This document shows positions 29,398-38,503 of a stretch of DNA of 49,388 nt, piece by piece. The notes under the pieces are model-generated. The model saw nothing but the letters and a program-made list of their open reading frames with translations. It did not search any database and was not told where the DNA came from. This DNA comes from an uncultured Clostridia bacterium. Its GTDB lineage: Bacteria; Bacillota; Clostridia; Oscillospirales; Ruminococcaceae. The stretch is from the NCBI GenBank assembly GCA_947363605.1, contig CANAQK010000008.1, forward strand, positions 1-49,388, given 5' to 3'. Made by a program: the position numbers and the translations under genes. The stretch's first letter is position 1, and every line of letters begins with the position of its first letter.

Positions 29398-32300
29398 GGA
29401 GATTTTGACTGTCTTGATCTCGAACGGGCGGAAGGTCAGCGGGATAGACGTTTCGTTCGGCAGCTCGGACTGGACCTCCTCCAGCATATTGGTCAGCTCG
29501 ACTTTGGCAGCCTGGCAGCCCAGACGGATTGACGTCGCCGTATAGGTGCCCTCTGCTTCATACAGCCGGGCGATAAAGGCGTTTTGGCTGTCCTCGCAGG
29601 GTTTGACGGTTTCCAGGATGATGTTGGGCGCGTCCGCTGTCAGCAGCTGCGGCATCCGGTATTCCCCGGCGGAGACCAGAGGCGGGTAGTTGAGGATATA
29701 GGCCGGTTTGATGACGCTTTCTGCGCTGAATCCTTCCGCGTGGGGCAGGAAGCTGTAGGTCATGCGGTGCTTGCCGGCGTCGCCCCGGGTGTCCGGACGA
29801 ATACCGCCCTTGTGAAGGGACAGGCGCATATTCCCGCCCTCCACCGAGATGCCGTATTTGCAGTCGTTGAGGATGGCGCAGCCGTAACGCGGCTCGCTGA
29901 TGTCGGTATATTTGTGATTGACGACCTCGAACATCGCTTGTTCGATGGTGTTGTTCCGGGTCGTGGGTTTGCAGGCATAGCCGAACTGGATTTCATGTTT
30001 GGCCTGCCGTGTCAGGATGGTGGTATCAAAGGCTGTCTTGAGGAAGCGGCGTTTATCCTGCCAGTCGATCTCGGTTTCGAAGTCGATCCGGGGGGTATGG
30101 ACATGGAAAACCATATCCTGCCGCAGGGTGGATTTATCCGACAGCTTATAGCAGCGGCGGATCCGGAGCTGGGCCGCGCCATTGGAGATCAGTTCCTCGC
30201 TCAGCAGCTCGGCGGTATCCTGGAATTTCATTTCCAGATCGTTGTCGATATCCCAGTTATCCCAAGCGCTGGGGACATCCTCCGCCATCAGGAAGGTGTT
30301 GAAGGGCAGCCCGCCGACCAGCTGGCGGCCGTTAGCTTTGTCGATATAGGAGGAAATATAGCCTTTTTCGTCAAATTCGATTTCCGCATAAGGGGTGATG
30401 ACCCGGCGGCCTTCCAAGGTAAAGTTGGTGTTCCCGCAGGCCGGACGGCCGTCATGCTCCAGGGTCAGCGAAGACTGGGCAGGCAGCTTCAGGCCGGTGA
30501 CCGCCAGCTTATTCTGGCCGTCGAGGTCCCGGATAAACTGTTGGCAGACGGCGTTATCCGCCGCGATACAGCCCTTTTCCCCATCGAGATAGAGCACATC
30601 ACAGATATCGAAAGGAAGCAGGTTGATAACGGTTTCCTTGGAGCAGTCGCCCTCTGCTGTTAGGGAAGCAGCAATTTCCCGGGCTTTTTCGATGATTTCA
30701 GTGGTTTCCCGCACCGAAACCTCATGGGCGGACTGGATGCAGGTACCCGGGAGGATGTCGTGGAACTGGTTGACCAGCAGGTTTTCCAGCAGGGGACGAA
30801 TCGCCTCGTCCGACGCGGGGATACCCTTCTTCACAGCTTCCGCAACGGTCAGAAGCTCGGCGTTGTGCAGCGCGATCTCGGCTTTGCGGTTGTTGTACTT
30901 GATCATATGCTGGTTGGTCAGGGTGCCGCGGTGCAGCTCCAGATAGAGCTCGCCGGCAAAGGTGTTGGGATTGACAACGTTCTTTTCCATTTTCTGCATG
31001 AAACCGGAAACCGAGGTATGGTAGGCCTTGGGGCAGCCGTCCAGGTCGGCGCAGCGGCGCGCCATCTCAATCATCTCAAACTGAGGTCCGCCGCCGCCGT
31101 CCCCGTACCCGTAGGACATCAAGCGCTCGTCGTAAACGGTCTTCTGCTGGAGGGGGTTGGTGTTGCCATGGCCTTCGGTGCGGTTGATGAGGACATCCGG
31201 CTCGGGCCAGTGGTGGATGCAGTTGAAGTGGGTGAGCACCCGGGTGCCGTCGATGCCCTCCCAGTAAAAGGTTTCATAGGGGAAGGTGTTGGTATCCCCC
31301 CAGGAGAGCTTGGTGGTCAGGAAGTAGTGGATCCCGCAGCCCTCCATGATCTGGGGGATGGCAGCGGAATAGCCGAAGGTATCCGGCAGCCAGAAGCAGT
31401 CCGAGGTGAAATCGAAATATTTTTGGGTATAGCGCTGGCCCCACAGGAACTGCCGCACCATGGATTCGCCCGAGGTCAGGTTACAGTCGCATTCCACCCA
31501 AACGCCGCCGTTGGGCTCGTACCGGCCCTCCTTGATTTTTTCGCGGATTTTTTCAAACAGGTCGGGGTAGTGGCGGCGGATCATTTCCAGATGGTAAGCG
31601 CTTGACTGGACAAAACGGTATTCCGGGTACTGCTCCATCAGGGAAATCTGGTTGGCGTAGGTGCGGGCACATTTTTTAATGGTTTGGGAAACATCCCACA
31701 GCCAGGCCGTATCCATATGCGAATGCCCGACGATACCGGCCTTGGGGGCGGATTCCGCGTTTTTTGCTTCCAGGCAGGGGCGCATGATCTCGCGGGCTTT
31801 CGCCAATGCGGGGCGCCATGCTGATTCTTCTGCGTGTTCGGGGGAGTAATAGACGGTTTTATGGACTTCGGTCAGGCAGTTGATGACATCCGCCCGGCGG
31901 AAAGAGGAGGGATCCATGGCTTCCACCAGATGGTTCAGCGCCCGCAGGTCGAACAGGAAGTCGGCAATGTCCTGGTTCTTGGTGCAGATGTCTACGTTTT
32001 CAAAGGTGTAGTAGAAGGGCGGGTTGTCCGGTTCTTCAAAAGGCTGGGTACCTGGCACGTAGGTGCCGGCATAGGCTTCGAAGGCCAGGGAAACGTTGTC
32101 GCCCGCTTTGGGCTCCAGTTTGACCAGGTCGCAGTAGTGATTCCCCATCTTGTTGGCAAAGATGCCGAAAGGGATCCCGTCTACCCACAGCAGGACTTCA
32201 TAGCCGCCGAAATGAGGGTAGGCGTAGAGGGGCTGGCCTGCTAAGTGCTCCGGCACGGTGTAATCCGCACGGAACCAGCAGTAGGTCCGCTCTCCGCCCC

Positions 32301-32481
32301 AGCGGTCACCGGGGCGCGCTTCGGTGAATAGCTCGTCCGCCGGGATGGCATAGAGCTCTTCCGGGGTGGGGTACTTCCGGACAGACAGGGAATCCTGCTT
32401 TTGGAAAACATAGGCTTCCATGGTGAGCTCCAGCTGTTTGAGCTTTTGGAGCATCCGGTTGATTTGGGGTGTGTTGAGCAT
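29380..32481 (-). CDS. Alpha-mannosidase, glycoside hydrolase family 38
   Basis: This 1033-aa enzyme would remove alpha-linked mannose from glycans. The N-terminal accessory region (about 1-250) is followed by the GH38 catalytic barrel beginning GIVGHSHMDTAWLWDV (zinc ligands in HSHMD). The nucleophile segment WLPDTFGYSAAIPQIM and a histidine-rich zinc-side loop (NCIHHW) follow. The middle three-helix domain has LVNQFHDILPGTCI, and the beta-rich C-terminal domains end IKTVKISYSQRA. No signal peptide is visible, so it acts in the cytoplasm on imported oligosaccharides, fitting the divergent sugar ABC importer. ATG 32481 follows AGGAGGAACGTT. The last five codons (YSQRA) and TGA are R1 copy C sequence, starting on a codon boundary. 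Confidence 0.95.
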   Translation of the reverse strand: MLNTPQINRMLQKLKQLELTMEAYVFQKQDSLSVRKYPTPEELYAIPADELFTEARPGDRWGGERTYCWFRADYTVPEHLAGQPLYAYPHFGGYEVLLWVDGIPFGIFANKMGNHYCDLVKLEPKAGDNVSLAFEAYAGTYVPGTQPFEEPDNPPFYYTFENVDICTKNQDIADFLFDLRALNHLVEAMDPSSFRRADVINCLTEVHKTVYYSPEHAEESAWRPALAKAREIMRPCLEAKNAESAPKAGIVGHSHMDTAWLWDVSQTIKKCARTYANQISLMEQYPEYRFVQSSAYHLEMIRRHYPDLFEKIREKIKEGRYEPNGGVWVECDCNLTSGESMVRQFLWGQRYTQKYFDFTSDCFWLPDTFGYSAAIPQIMEGCGIHYFLTTKLSWGDTNTFPYETFYWEGIDGTRVLTHFNCIHHWPEPDVLINRTEGHGNTNPLQQKTVYDERLMSYGYGDGGGGPQFEMIEMARRCADLDGCPKAYHTSVSGFMQKMEKNVVNPNTFAGELYLELHRGTLTNQHMIKYNNRKAEIALHNAELLTVAEAVKKGIPASDEAIRPLLENLLVNQFHDILPGTCIQSAHEVSVRETTEIIEKAREIAASLTAEGDCSKETVINLLPFDICDVLYLDGEKGCIAADNAVCQQFIRDLDGQNKLAVTGLKLPAQSSLTLEHDGRPACGNTNFTLEGRRVITPYAEIEFDEKGYISSYIDKANGRQLVGGLPFNTFLMAEDVPSAWDNWDIDNDLEMKFQDTAELLSEELISNGAAQLRIRRCYKLSDKSTLRQDMVFHVHTPRIDFETEIDWQDKRRFLKTAFDTTILTRQAKHEIQFGYACKPTTRNNTIEQAMFEVVNHKYTDISEPRYGCAILNDCKYGISVEGGNMRLSLHKGGIRPDTRGDAGKHRMTYSFLPHAEGFSAESVIKPAYILNYPPLVSAGEYRMPQLLTADAPNIILETVKPCEDSQNAFIARLYEAEGTYTATSIRLGCQAAKVELTNMLEEVQSELPNETSIPLTFRPFEIKTVKISYSQRA

Positions 32482-32579
32482 AACGTTCCTCCTTTTATAA
32501 AAAGGCCGGGAAAGGCCTGAAATACCGGGAAAAGAAGGCGGGAAAAGCCTCCCCCCTCCTTACGAAAAGAACCGCCCAT

Positions 32580-32585
32580 ATTATA
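32580..32585 (-). promoter_or_regulatory. Possible -10 box of the mannosidase gene
   Basis: TATAAT on the minus strand, about 100 bp upstream of ATG 32481. No good -35 hexamer at 16-18 bp, so it may need an activator. Confidence 0.4.
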
Positions 32586-32627
32586 GCACAGGAAGTTTGG
32601 AAAGTATAGCATAAATTCATGAAAGAC

Positions 32628-32655
32628 TTGACAAAACAGAAACACGTGGTATAAT
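32628..32655 (+). promoter_or_regulatory. Distal promoter of the sugar ABC operon
   Basis: TTGACA (32628-32633) and TATAAT (32650-32655), both consensus, 16 bp apart. It lies 420 bp upstream of the first permease gene, giving a long leader. Confidence 0.7.
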
Positions 32656-32921
32656 TGGAAACATATTACACGGCTTGTCTTTTTTGAGCTTGCCGGAACG
32701 GGCTCCGTTTGGAACCGTTTTGGCTTTTTTCAAAAAGAACTGTGAAATAGTTTGCTTTTTGACCAGAAAATGGAAATTTTTATTAGCAATAGCGCTGAAA
32801 AACAGGAAGAACAGCTTTTCTTTTTTGTCTTTTAACAGCGTACAAATCCCGCCATTACGGGATTTTAGTGAATAATAATAACCCATCCTATTCTTTATTT
32901 AGCGTTTTTGTAAAAAAACTC
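32656..32921 (+). other. Long leader of the ABC operon with terminator-like hairpins
   Basis: No conserved gene is seen in this AT-rich leader. Two hairpins stand out. At about 32690-32735, AACGG/CCGTT with an inner TCC/GGA stem is followed by TTTTTT. At about 32846-32868, AAATCCCG/CGGGATTT is followed by TTAG. They could attenuate the distal promoter. Confidence 0.45.
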
Positions 32922-32950
32922 TTGCAAATTCGTGAAGTGTATAGTAATAT
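32922..32950 (+). promoter_or_regulatory. Proximal promoter of the sugar ABC operon
   Basis: TTGCAA (32922-32927) and TAATAT (32945-32950), 17 bp apart, 125 bp upstream of the first permease gene. Confidence 0.6.
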
Positions 32951-32963
32951 ATATACATACGAT

Positions 32964-32979
32964 ACGAAAGCGAGTTCAG
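32964..32979 (+). promoter_or_regulatory. Possible CcpA site (cre) after the proximal promoter
   Basis: ACGAAAGCGAGTTCAG matches the cre consensus WTGNNARCGNWWWCAW at 13 of 16 positions and lies about 14 bp downstream of the -10 box, a usual place for catabolite repression. The match is imperfect. Confidence 0.35.
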
Positions 32980-33075
32980 AAACCTGCAAAATGAGCACAG
33001 ATATCACAAAGGCAGGGAAGAATTTTGCCGGTTTTGAAACTGCTTTCAGTAATATTTCAGAATAGGAGTGAAGAT

Positions 33076-34026
33076 ATGGCAAAGGCAAAAGTAAAAGGGA
33101 AAAAGTTTACTTTTGACGACCTCGAGTTGATTCTGTTGTCTCTCCCGACGGTCGTTTGGTTCGCAATTTTCTCGTACCTGCCAATGTTCGGCGTCATCAT
33201 CGCGTTTAAGACGTACCGGCTTCAGCCCGGAAAAGGCTTCCTTTACAGCTTGTTTAAGAGCAAGTGGGCGGGATTCAAAAATTTTGAGTTCTTATTCGCG
33301 TCGTCGGATACCTGGGTCATGTTCCGCAACACGATCGGTTACAATCTTATTTTCATCATTTTGGGCGTAGTGATCCCTGTATCGCTCGCAATTATGATCA
33401 GCAATCTGTACAGTCAGCGGCTTGGAAAAGTCTGCCAGACCGCCATGTTCCTCCCGCACTTTATGTCGTGGGTTGTTGCCAGCTACTTTCTCTTCGCGTT
33501 CCTGTCTTCCGAAAAAGGCCTGGTAAACAGCATCATCGTTTCGATGGGCGGTACAAAAGTGAACTGGTACGGTGCGGAGGCGCTGAATTATTGGCCATTT
33601 TTCCTGGTTATGATGAATATTTGGAAGGGTACCGGCTACGGCATGGTCGTTTATCTTGCTACGATCACTGGTATCGATTCTACATATTATGAAGCTGCGG
33701 TAATCGATGGCGCAACCAAATGGCAGCAAACCACCAAAATTACCATCCCCCTGCTGAAGCAGATTATGGTTATCATGACGATCATGGCGATCGGCCGGAT
33801 TTTCAACGCGGACTTCGGTCTGTTCTATCAGGTACCGAAAGCGTCCGGTCCTTTGAGCAACGCGACCCTGACGATGGATGTCTTTATTTACAACGCGCTG
33901 ACCAAGATGAACAACCTCGGTATGTCTTCGGCGGCAGCGCTCTTCCAGTCTGTCTGCGGATGTATCACCATCTGTGTTGCAAACTGGGTTGTATCGAAGA
34001 TTGATAGTGAAAGTGCATTCTTCTAA
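33076..34026 (+). CDS. Sugar ABC transporter permease, LplB-like
   Basis: This 316-aa inner-membrane subunit has six predicted helices. It starts with a soluble lysine-rich stretch, then LILLSLPTVVWFAIFSYLPM, typical of the LplB/carbohydrate-uptake permeases. The EAA-type loop that contacts the ATPase is YEAAVIDGATKWQQTTKITI (about 205-224). It pairs with the next gene as a heterodimeric channel. ATG 33076 follows TAGGAGTG. The second permease starts 17 bp downstream. No ATP-binding gene is in the cluster, so a shared MsmX/UgpC-type ATPase encoded elsewhere is likely. Confidence 0.93.
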   Translation: MAKAKVKGKKFTFDDLELILLSLPTVVWFAIFSYLPMFGVIIAFKTYRLQPGKGFLYSLFKSKWAGFKNFEFLFASSDTWVMFRNTIGYNLIFIILGVVIPVSLAIMISNLYSQRLGKVCQTAMFLPHFMSWVVASYFLFAFLSSEKGLVNSIIVSMGGTKVNWYGAEALNYWPFFLVMMNIWKGTGYGMVVYLATITGIDSTYYEAAVIDGATKWQQTTKITIPLLKQIMVIMTIMAIGRIFNADFGLFYQVPKASGPLSNATLTMDVFIYNALTKMNNLGMSSAAALFQSVCGCITICVANWVVSKIDSESAFF

Positions 34027-34042
34027 GGAGGTGGAATAATAG

Positions 34043-34972
34043 ATGGCTAAAGAGAAAAAGGTCTTGGAAGGTCTTGCGAAATTTAACCGCGTCAGCAAAC
34101 CAATGAACATCTTGTTTTCTGTGGTTTTCATTTTTGCCGCGCTCTGCTGTGTTATTCCGCTGATCTTCGTTGTTATCATTTCGTTTACACATAAGGATTC
34201 GATTGCCCGCAACGGGTATACCTTCTTCCCGGATCAATGGTCGCTTCAGGCTTATTCCACTCTGTGGGACAGCCGCGAATCGATTGTCCGTGCATTTGGT
34301 ATCTCGGTTTTGATCACCGTAGTTGGTACGGTATTGGGCCTTTTCCTGAATGCGTCGATGGGCTATGTTTTGTCCAGAAGCTCGTTCAAATTCAAAGGCT
34401 TATACACGATCATCGTCTTTATCCCGATGATTTTCAACGGCGGTATGGTTTCCAGCTTCTTGATTATGACTCAGCTGCTGCACCTGCGTGATAACCTGCT
34501 GGCCCTGATCCTGCCGCTGGCGGTATCTTCTTTCAACATTATCATCATGCGTACCTTCTTTACCACGACGGTGCCCGATTCTTTGGTCGAGTCCGGGAAG
34601 ATCGACGGCGCGAGCCAGCTCCGTATTTTCTTCCAGATCGTTTTGCCGATCTCTTTGCCGGCAATGGCGACCATCGGTCTCTTCCTTTCTTTCGCGTACT
34701 GGAACGACTGGTGGCAGGCGCTGATGTACCTCAACAATCAGGATCTGTATCCGCTGCAGTATGTGCTGATTTCCATTGAGCGGAGTATCGACTTCGTCAC
34801 GAAGAACGCAGCTTACATGGGTATGTCTGCGGTAGAAATCTCGGCGAAGATCCCGCAGGACGGCGTAAAGATGGCACTCGTTGTTATCGCGGTGCTCCCG
34901 ATCGCCTGCTCGTATCCGTTCTTCCAGCGTTACTTCGTATCCGGTTTGACGATCGGTGCGGTAAAAGGTTAA
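34043..34972 (+). CDS. Sugar ABC transporter permease, YtcP-like
   Basis: This 309-aa second permease of the importer has six predicted helices. MNILFSVVFIFAALCCVIPL forms the first, and the EAA loop is VESGKIDGASQLRIFFQIVL (about 180-199). It ends RYFVSGLTIGAVKG, the typical end of YtcP/AraQ-like permeases. The C-terminal end and the preceding LplB-like partner indicate import of oligosaccharides or complex sugars. ATG 34043 follows AAGGAGGTGGAA. It is followed by a long intercistronic hairpin and then the solute-binding protein gene. Confidence 0.93.
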   Translation: MAKEKKVLEGLAKFNRVSKPMNILFSVVFIFAALCCVIPLIFVVIISFTHKDSIARNGYTFFPDQWSLQAYSTLWDSRESIVRAFGISVLITVVGTVLGLFLNASMGYVLSRSSFKFKGLYTIIVFIPMIFNGGMVSSFLIMTQLLHLRDNLLALILPLAVSSFNIIIMRTFFTTTVPDSLVESGKIDGASQLRIFFQIVLPISLPAMATIGLFLSFAYWNDWWQALMYLNNQDLYPLQYVLISIERSIDFVTKNAAYMGMSAVEISAKIPQDGVKMALVVIAVLPIACSYPFFQRYFVSGLTIGAVKG

Positions 34973-34979
34973 TTTTCGG

Positions 34980-35022
34980 TATTTTATCATGGCGGGCAAT
35001 TCCGCCCGTCATGAATAAAATA
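34980..35022 (+). other. Intercistronic hairpin upstream of the first solute-binding protein gene
   Basis: TATTTTATCATGGCGGGC pairs with GCCCGTCATGAATAAAATA (one bulge, one G-T). There is no T-tract. Such hairpins often mark RNA processing sites and protect a highly expressed binding-protein mRNA. Confidence 0.7.
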
Positions 35023-35045
35023 GACATTTTAGGAGGATTTTTGTT

Positions 35046-36572
35046 ATGAAAGGTAAAGCAAAAGTTTTATCTCTTCTGTTGGCTCTCGCAATGACAGCGT
35101 CTGTTTTTGCTGCCTGCGGTGATAACGGCGGCAGCCCCTCGTCCAACAATGGCGGCGCTGTAAGCAACACTGGAGATGACAAACCAAACAACAGCGGAGA
35201 AGTTGTAGAACTGACCTGGTGGCACTGGGGCGAAGCTTCGAAAAACCCGGATGCAGCTATCGCGGCTCTGAATGAGAAATCGGCAAAGGATATCGGGGTT
35301 AAGATCAAATTCCTTTATTCCGGTACTGACGATACCAAACAGAAAACAGCGATGTCTACCGGCGCGTCTGACGATATCGTGTTCACCTGTTCTTGGTGGG
35401 CGCACTATCCGACCGTTGCTCAGCAGGGCCAGCTGTATGATATCACCGATATGCTGCCGACCGAAACCCCGGATCTGTGGAAGTTCCTGCCGGAATATAT
35501 GTGGAAGGGTGCTGAGGTCAACGGCCGCATCTATGCAGTTCCGACCTACAAAGACTCTGCTGCTTCTCAGTTCTGGAGCTGTAACAAAGACTTCGTTATC
35601 GACGCTGCTGGCGCTGAAGCTGAGTTCAAAGCAACCGGCATGAAGGTTGCTACCGTTACTCCTCTGCTGCAGAAAGTAAAAGCTTATGCAGACGCAAACG
35701 GCGGTACTTATCCGCATGACATGACCGCTCCGTTCAACTACAACAAAGCAGGTCTGAACGGCCACGGCGTATGGTTCAACCCGATCCTGGATACACACAG
35801 AATCGGCGTTCGTAACGATGACAGCAATTACAAAGTTGTCAGCTACTTTGAGGATGCAGACTACGTAGCAGACCTCAAGACTTTGGCTGAATGGTACAAA
35901 GAAGGTCTGGTAAACCAGGACTGCGGCCAGCTCGATAAAGAGCCGGAGTGGCTCGTTGTTGGTACCGGCCAAGGCTGGGAAGGCGTTGAGGACTCCAACT
36001 GGGGCGTTAACAAGGACTACAAAGTTGCGATCAACAGAAGATGCGGTCCGTACGCAAACACCTCTACCATTATCGGTTCGATGCAGGGTATCCTTGCAAA
36101 CTCTAAGCATGTAAAAGAATCCCTGAAGTACATTGAATACATGAACACCAATGCGGAATACCGCAATATGCTGGCTTACGGCGCTGAGGGTGTAAACTGG
36201 AAAGATAACGGCGACGGCACCATCAGCAAGCTGAACGACGACTACGGCCCTGGCGCATTCTCGCAGGCTACCTTCTTCCTGCTGAAACCGGTTTCCCCGG
36301 CTCCGGCAGATATGTACACTGCAATGCAGGTTGAGATGGACAAAGCTGAGCTCTCCGAGCTGCTGGGCTTCCTGCTGAACCAGGATGACATCCAGACCGA
36401 AGTTGCTGCAACCTCTACTGTATTCGAGAAATACACCAACGGTCTGCAGTGCGGTACCTACGCGGATGTTGACGCTACCATCGCTGAGATGATGAAAGAG
36501 CTCGAAGCTACCGGTTACCGGAAGATCATTGAGACTGCACAGGCTCAGGTTGACGCGTTCCTCGGCAAATAA
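35046..36572 (+). CDS. Sugar-binding lipoprotein of the ABC importer (SBP1)
   Basis: This 508-aa extracellular solute-binding protein is anchored as a lipoprotein. MKGKAKVLSLLLALAMTASV leads to the lipobox FAAC (cleavage before Cys24), followed by a Gly/Ser/Asn-rich linker. The mature part has family-1-like binding-protein features: LTWWHWGE, VNGRIYAVPTYKD, NMLAYGAEGVNWKDNGDG and a C-terminal region with a conserved TFFLLKPV. It is closely related to the two other binding proteins at 36723 and 44613. ATG 35046 follows AGGAGGATTTTTGTT. It is preceded by a processing-type hairpin and followed by a strong terminator. Ligand is inferred as mannose-containing glycan from the divergent GH38 gene. 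Confidence 0.93.
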   Translation: MKGKAKVLSLLLALAMTASVFAACGDNGGSPSSNNGGAVSNTGDDKPNNSGEVVELTWWHWGEASKNPDAAIAALNEKSAKDIGVKIKFLYSGTDDTKQKTAMSTGASDDIVFTCSWWAHYPTVAQQGQLYDITDMLPTETPDLWKFLPEYMWKGAEVNGRIYAVPTYKDSAASQFWSCNKDFVIDAAGAEAEFKATGMKVATVTPLLQKVKAYADANGGTYPHDMTAPFNYNKAGLNGHGVWFNPILDTHRIGVRNDDSNYKVVSYFEDADYVADLKTLAEWYKEGLVNQDCGQLDKEPEWLVVGTGQGWEGVEDSNWGVNKDYKVAINRRCGPYANTSTIIGSMQGILANSKHVKESLKYIEYMNTNAEYRNMLAYGAEGVNWKDNGDGTISKLNDDYGPGAFSQATFFLLKPVSPAPADMYTAMQVEMDKAELSELLGFLLNQDDIQTEVAATSTVFEKYTNGLQCGTYADVDATIAEMMKELEATGYRKIIETAQAQVDAFLGK

Positions 36573-36583
36573 TTTTTCTCTTA

Positions 36584-36619
36584 TAAATAAAAGGAACCCT
36601 TAGGGGTTCCTTTTATTTA
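36584..36619 (+). terminator. Terminator after SBP1
   Basis: TAAATAAAAGGAACCC and its complement form a 16-bp stem; the T-rich 3' arm and TTTAG follow. An extra palindrome TTTAGGGATATCCCTAAA lies at 36616-36633. Confidence 0.85.
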
Positions 36620-36662
36620 GGGATATCCCTAAATAGCACAAAGATTGGAACTGTTCTTGGCT

Positions 36663-36700
36663 TTATCCATAGGATTCATCGTTAGGCCTTATGGATGAAA
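36663..36700 (+). other. Hairpin upstream of the second solute-binding protein gene
   Basis: ATCCATAGG and CCTTATGGAT pair around a 13-nt loop, followed by ATGAAATAAAAT and the ribosome site. It mirrors the hairpin placed before SBP1. No clear promoter was found between the terminator and this gene. Confidence 0.55.
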
Positions 36701-36722
36701 TAAAATTTTTGGAGGAATCATG

Positions 36723-38259
36723 ATGAAAGGTAAAGCAAAAATACTCTCTCTTATTGGCGCTTGCGATGAGCGCCTCGGTTTTTGCTGCCTGCGGCGATAA
36801 CGGCGGCGGGAGCAGCACGCCGAGCAACAGCAGCGGATCGGACTCCAGCAAAGTGCAGACCGACAATCAAGAACCGGACGGCAACGGCGATGTTGTGAAT
36901 TTGGTTTGGTGGCATTATGGCGAACAGCCCAAAAACCTGGATAGAGCCATCGCGGCATTGAACGAGAAATCGGCGAAAGACATTGGTATTACCATCACTT
37001 TCAACTATGCCGGCGACGGTACACAGCAGAAGGTTGCCATGCAGACCGGTGCAACAGACGATATCCTGTTCACCTGCGCATGGTATGTAAACTATGCGAC
37101 GGCTGCACAGCAAGGCCAGCTGTATGATATTACGGACAAGGTGCAAAACGATACTCCGGAGCTTTGGAATTATATCCCGGATTACGTTTGGAAAGGTTCG
37201 GAGATCAACGGCCGGATTTACGCAGTTCCAACTTATAAAGACGTTGCGGCTTCCCAGTTCTGGACCTGCAACAAGGACTTTGTTTTTGACACAGCAGACG
37301 CTGAGGCGGAATTCAAGGCAACCGGGATGAAATTCTCCACGGTTACCCCGCTGCTCGAGAAGCTGAAAAACTACGCCGATACCAACCTGGGCGGCAAATA
37401 TCCAAACGACCTGACGGCTCCTTATTATATGAATAAGGGCGGCATCATTGGCGCAGATATGTGGTTCAATGCGGTTTTGGACTCGCTCCATATCGGCATC
37501 AAACAGGGCGACAGCAGCAACAAGGTTGTCAGCTACTTTGACGATGCAGACTACATCGAGGACCTGAAAACCCTTTCCGAGTGGCATAAGGCCGGCTATA
37601 TCAACGCCGACTGTATGCAGATTGACCGTGAACCGGAGTTTATGGTTGTCGGCAGCAGTAAGGTTTGGGAAGGCGGCGAGGCAAACCTCGAAGCAGGCAA
37701 GAACTATAAAGTGGCGATCAACAGAAGATGCGGCCCGTACGCAACCACTTCTTTTGTCACCGGCTCGATGAACGGGATCTTCGCAAACTCGAAGCATCCG
37801 GATGAATCGCTGCAATATTTGCAGTACATTAATACGAATGCAGAGTACCGGAATATGCTGGCCTACGGCGTAGAAGGGGAAAACTGGAAGGACAACGGCG
37901 ACGGCACCGTGACCAAGCTGAATTCGGACTATGAGCCGTATGCGTTCGCGCAGGCAACCTTCTTCCTGCTGAAACCGGTTGCGCCGGCAGCGGCGGATAT
38001 GTACACTACCATGAAAGCAGAGATGGAAAAGGCAGAGCTTTCTGACTTGCTGGGCTTTACCCTGAATCAGGATAGTATCCAAACCGAAGTTGCGGCTTGT
38101 ACCACCGTCTTTGAAAAATACATGAGCAGTTTCATGACCGGTTCGTTTGCGGATGTAGACGCTTCTGTCGCAGAGATGATCAAAGAGCTGGAAGTAGTTG
38201 GCTACCGCAGAGTTATTGAAGAAGCACAGACCCAAGTGGATGCGTTTCTTGGAGAATAA
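36723..38259 (+). CDS. Sugar-binding lipoprotein SBP2, frameshifted in the signal peptide
   Basis: This gene encodes a paralogue of SBP1 with the same domain features (LVWWHYGE, VNGRIYAVPTYKD-like INGRIYAVPTYKD, NMLAYGVEGENWKDNGDG, TFFLLKPVAP). Translation from ATG 36720/36723 after GGAGGAATC reads MKGKAKILSLIGAC and stops after about 26 codons. Adding one CT unit to the CTCTCTCT tract at 36744-36751 restores MKGKAKILSLLLALAMSASV followed by FAAC, nearly identical to SBP1. The downstream frame is open from TTG 36754 to 38259 (501 codons) without other damage, but starting there would leave only a rump signal peptide. So the gene is off in this sequence, phase-variable, or misread by one dinucleotide. 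Terminator at 38274-38306. Confidence 0.85.
36744..36751 (+). repeat. CT dinucleotide tract (four units) at the SBP2 frameshift
   Basis: CTCTCTCT within codons 8-10 of SBP2. Five units put the signal peptide in frame with the mature protein; four units do not. Confidence 0.85.
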
Positions 38260-38273
38260 TCCCGTGTTTGGTT

Positions 38274-38306
38274 GAAAAGAGTCCTTCGGGGCTCTTTTCT
38301 TTTTTA
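38274..38306 (+). terminator. Terminator after SBP2
   Basis: GAAAAGAG/CTCTTTTC with inner CC/GG around TTCG, followed by TTTTTT. Confidence 0.9.
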
Positions 38307-38339
38307 CAAAATATCATTTATTTTTCTGGGGAAATAGTG

Positions 38340-38345
38340 TATAAT
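38340..38345 (+). promoter_or_regulatory. Possible -10 box of the 258-aa protein gene
   Basis: TATAAT at 38340-38345; the -35 region (TTATTT, 16 bp upstream) is weak. R3 copy 3 lies between it and the gene. Confidence 0.4.
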
Positions 38346-38385
38346 AAATCCAGAGTATAATCATTCGAAGAACCAACGGGGTTTA

Positions 38386-38433
38386 TACTAATTCTCGATA
38401 AAACGATTTTAATCTTTTTATCGAGAATTAGTA
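38386..38433. repeat. R3 palindromic element, copy 3
   Basis: TACTAATTCTCGATAAAA and its perfect inverse flank the core CGATTTTAATC. This 48-bp palindrome is the most symmetric R3 copy. It is followed by AGACTGTTTGAACAGG (about 38438-38453), a short hairpin sequence also found at 44243-44258. Confidence 0.8.
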
Positions 38434-38503
38434 TTACAGACTGTTTGAACAGGTTCCCGGCTGGGGAAGATTCGCTCGAAAACGGATAAAGGAGCTGTTT
38501 GTC

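Noticed and set aside
32482-33075. Small protein genes in the long leader of the ABC operon.
   Set aside because: Short frames exist but lack ribosome sites and look like random translation of AT-rich leader DNA.
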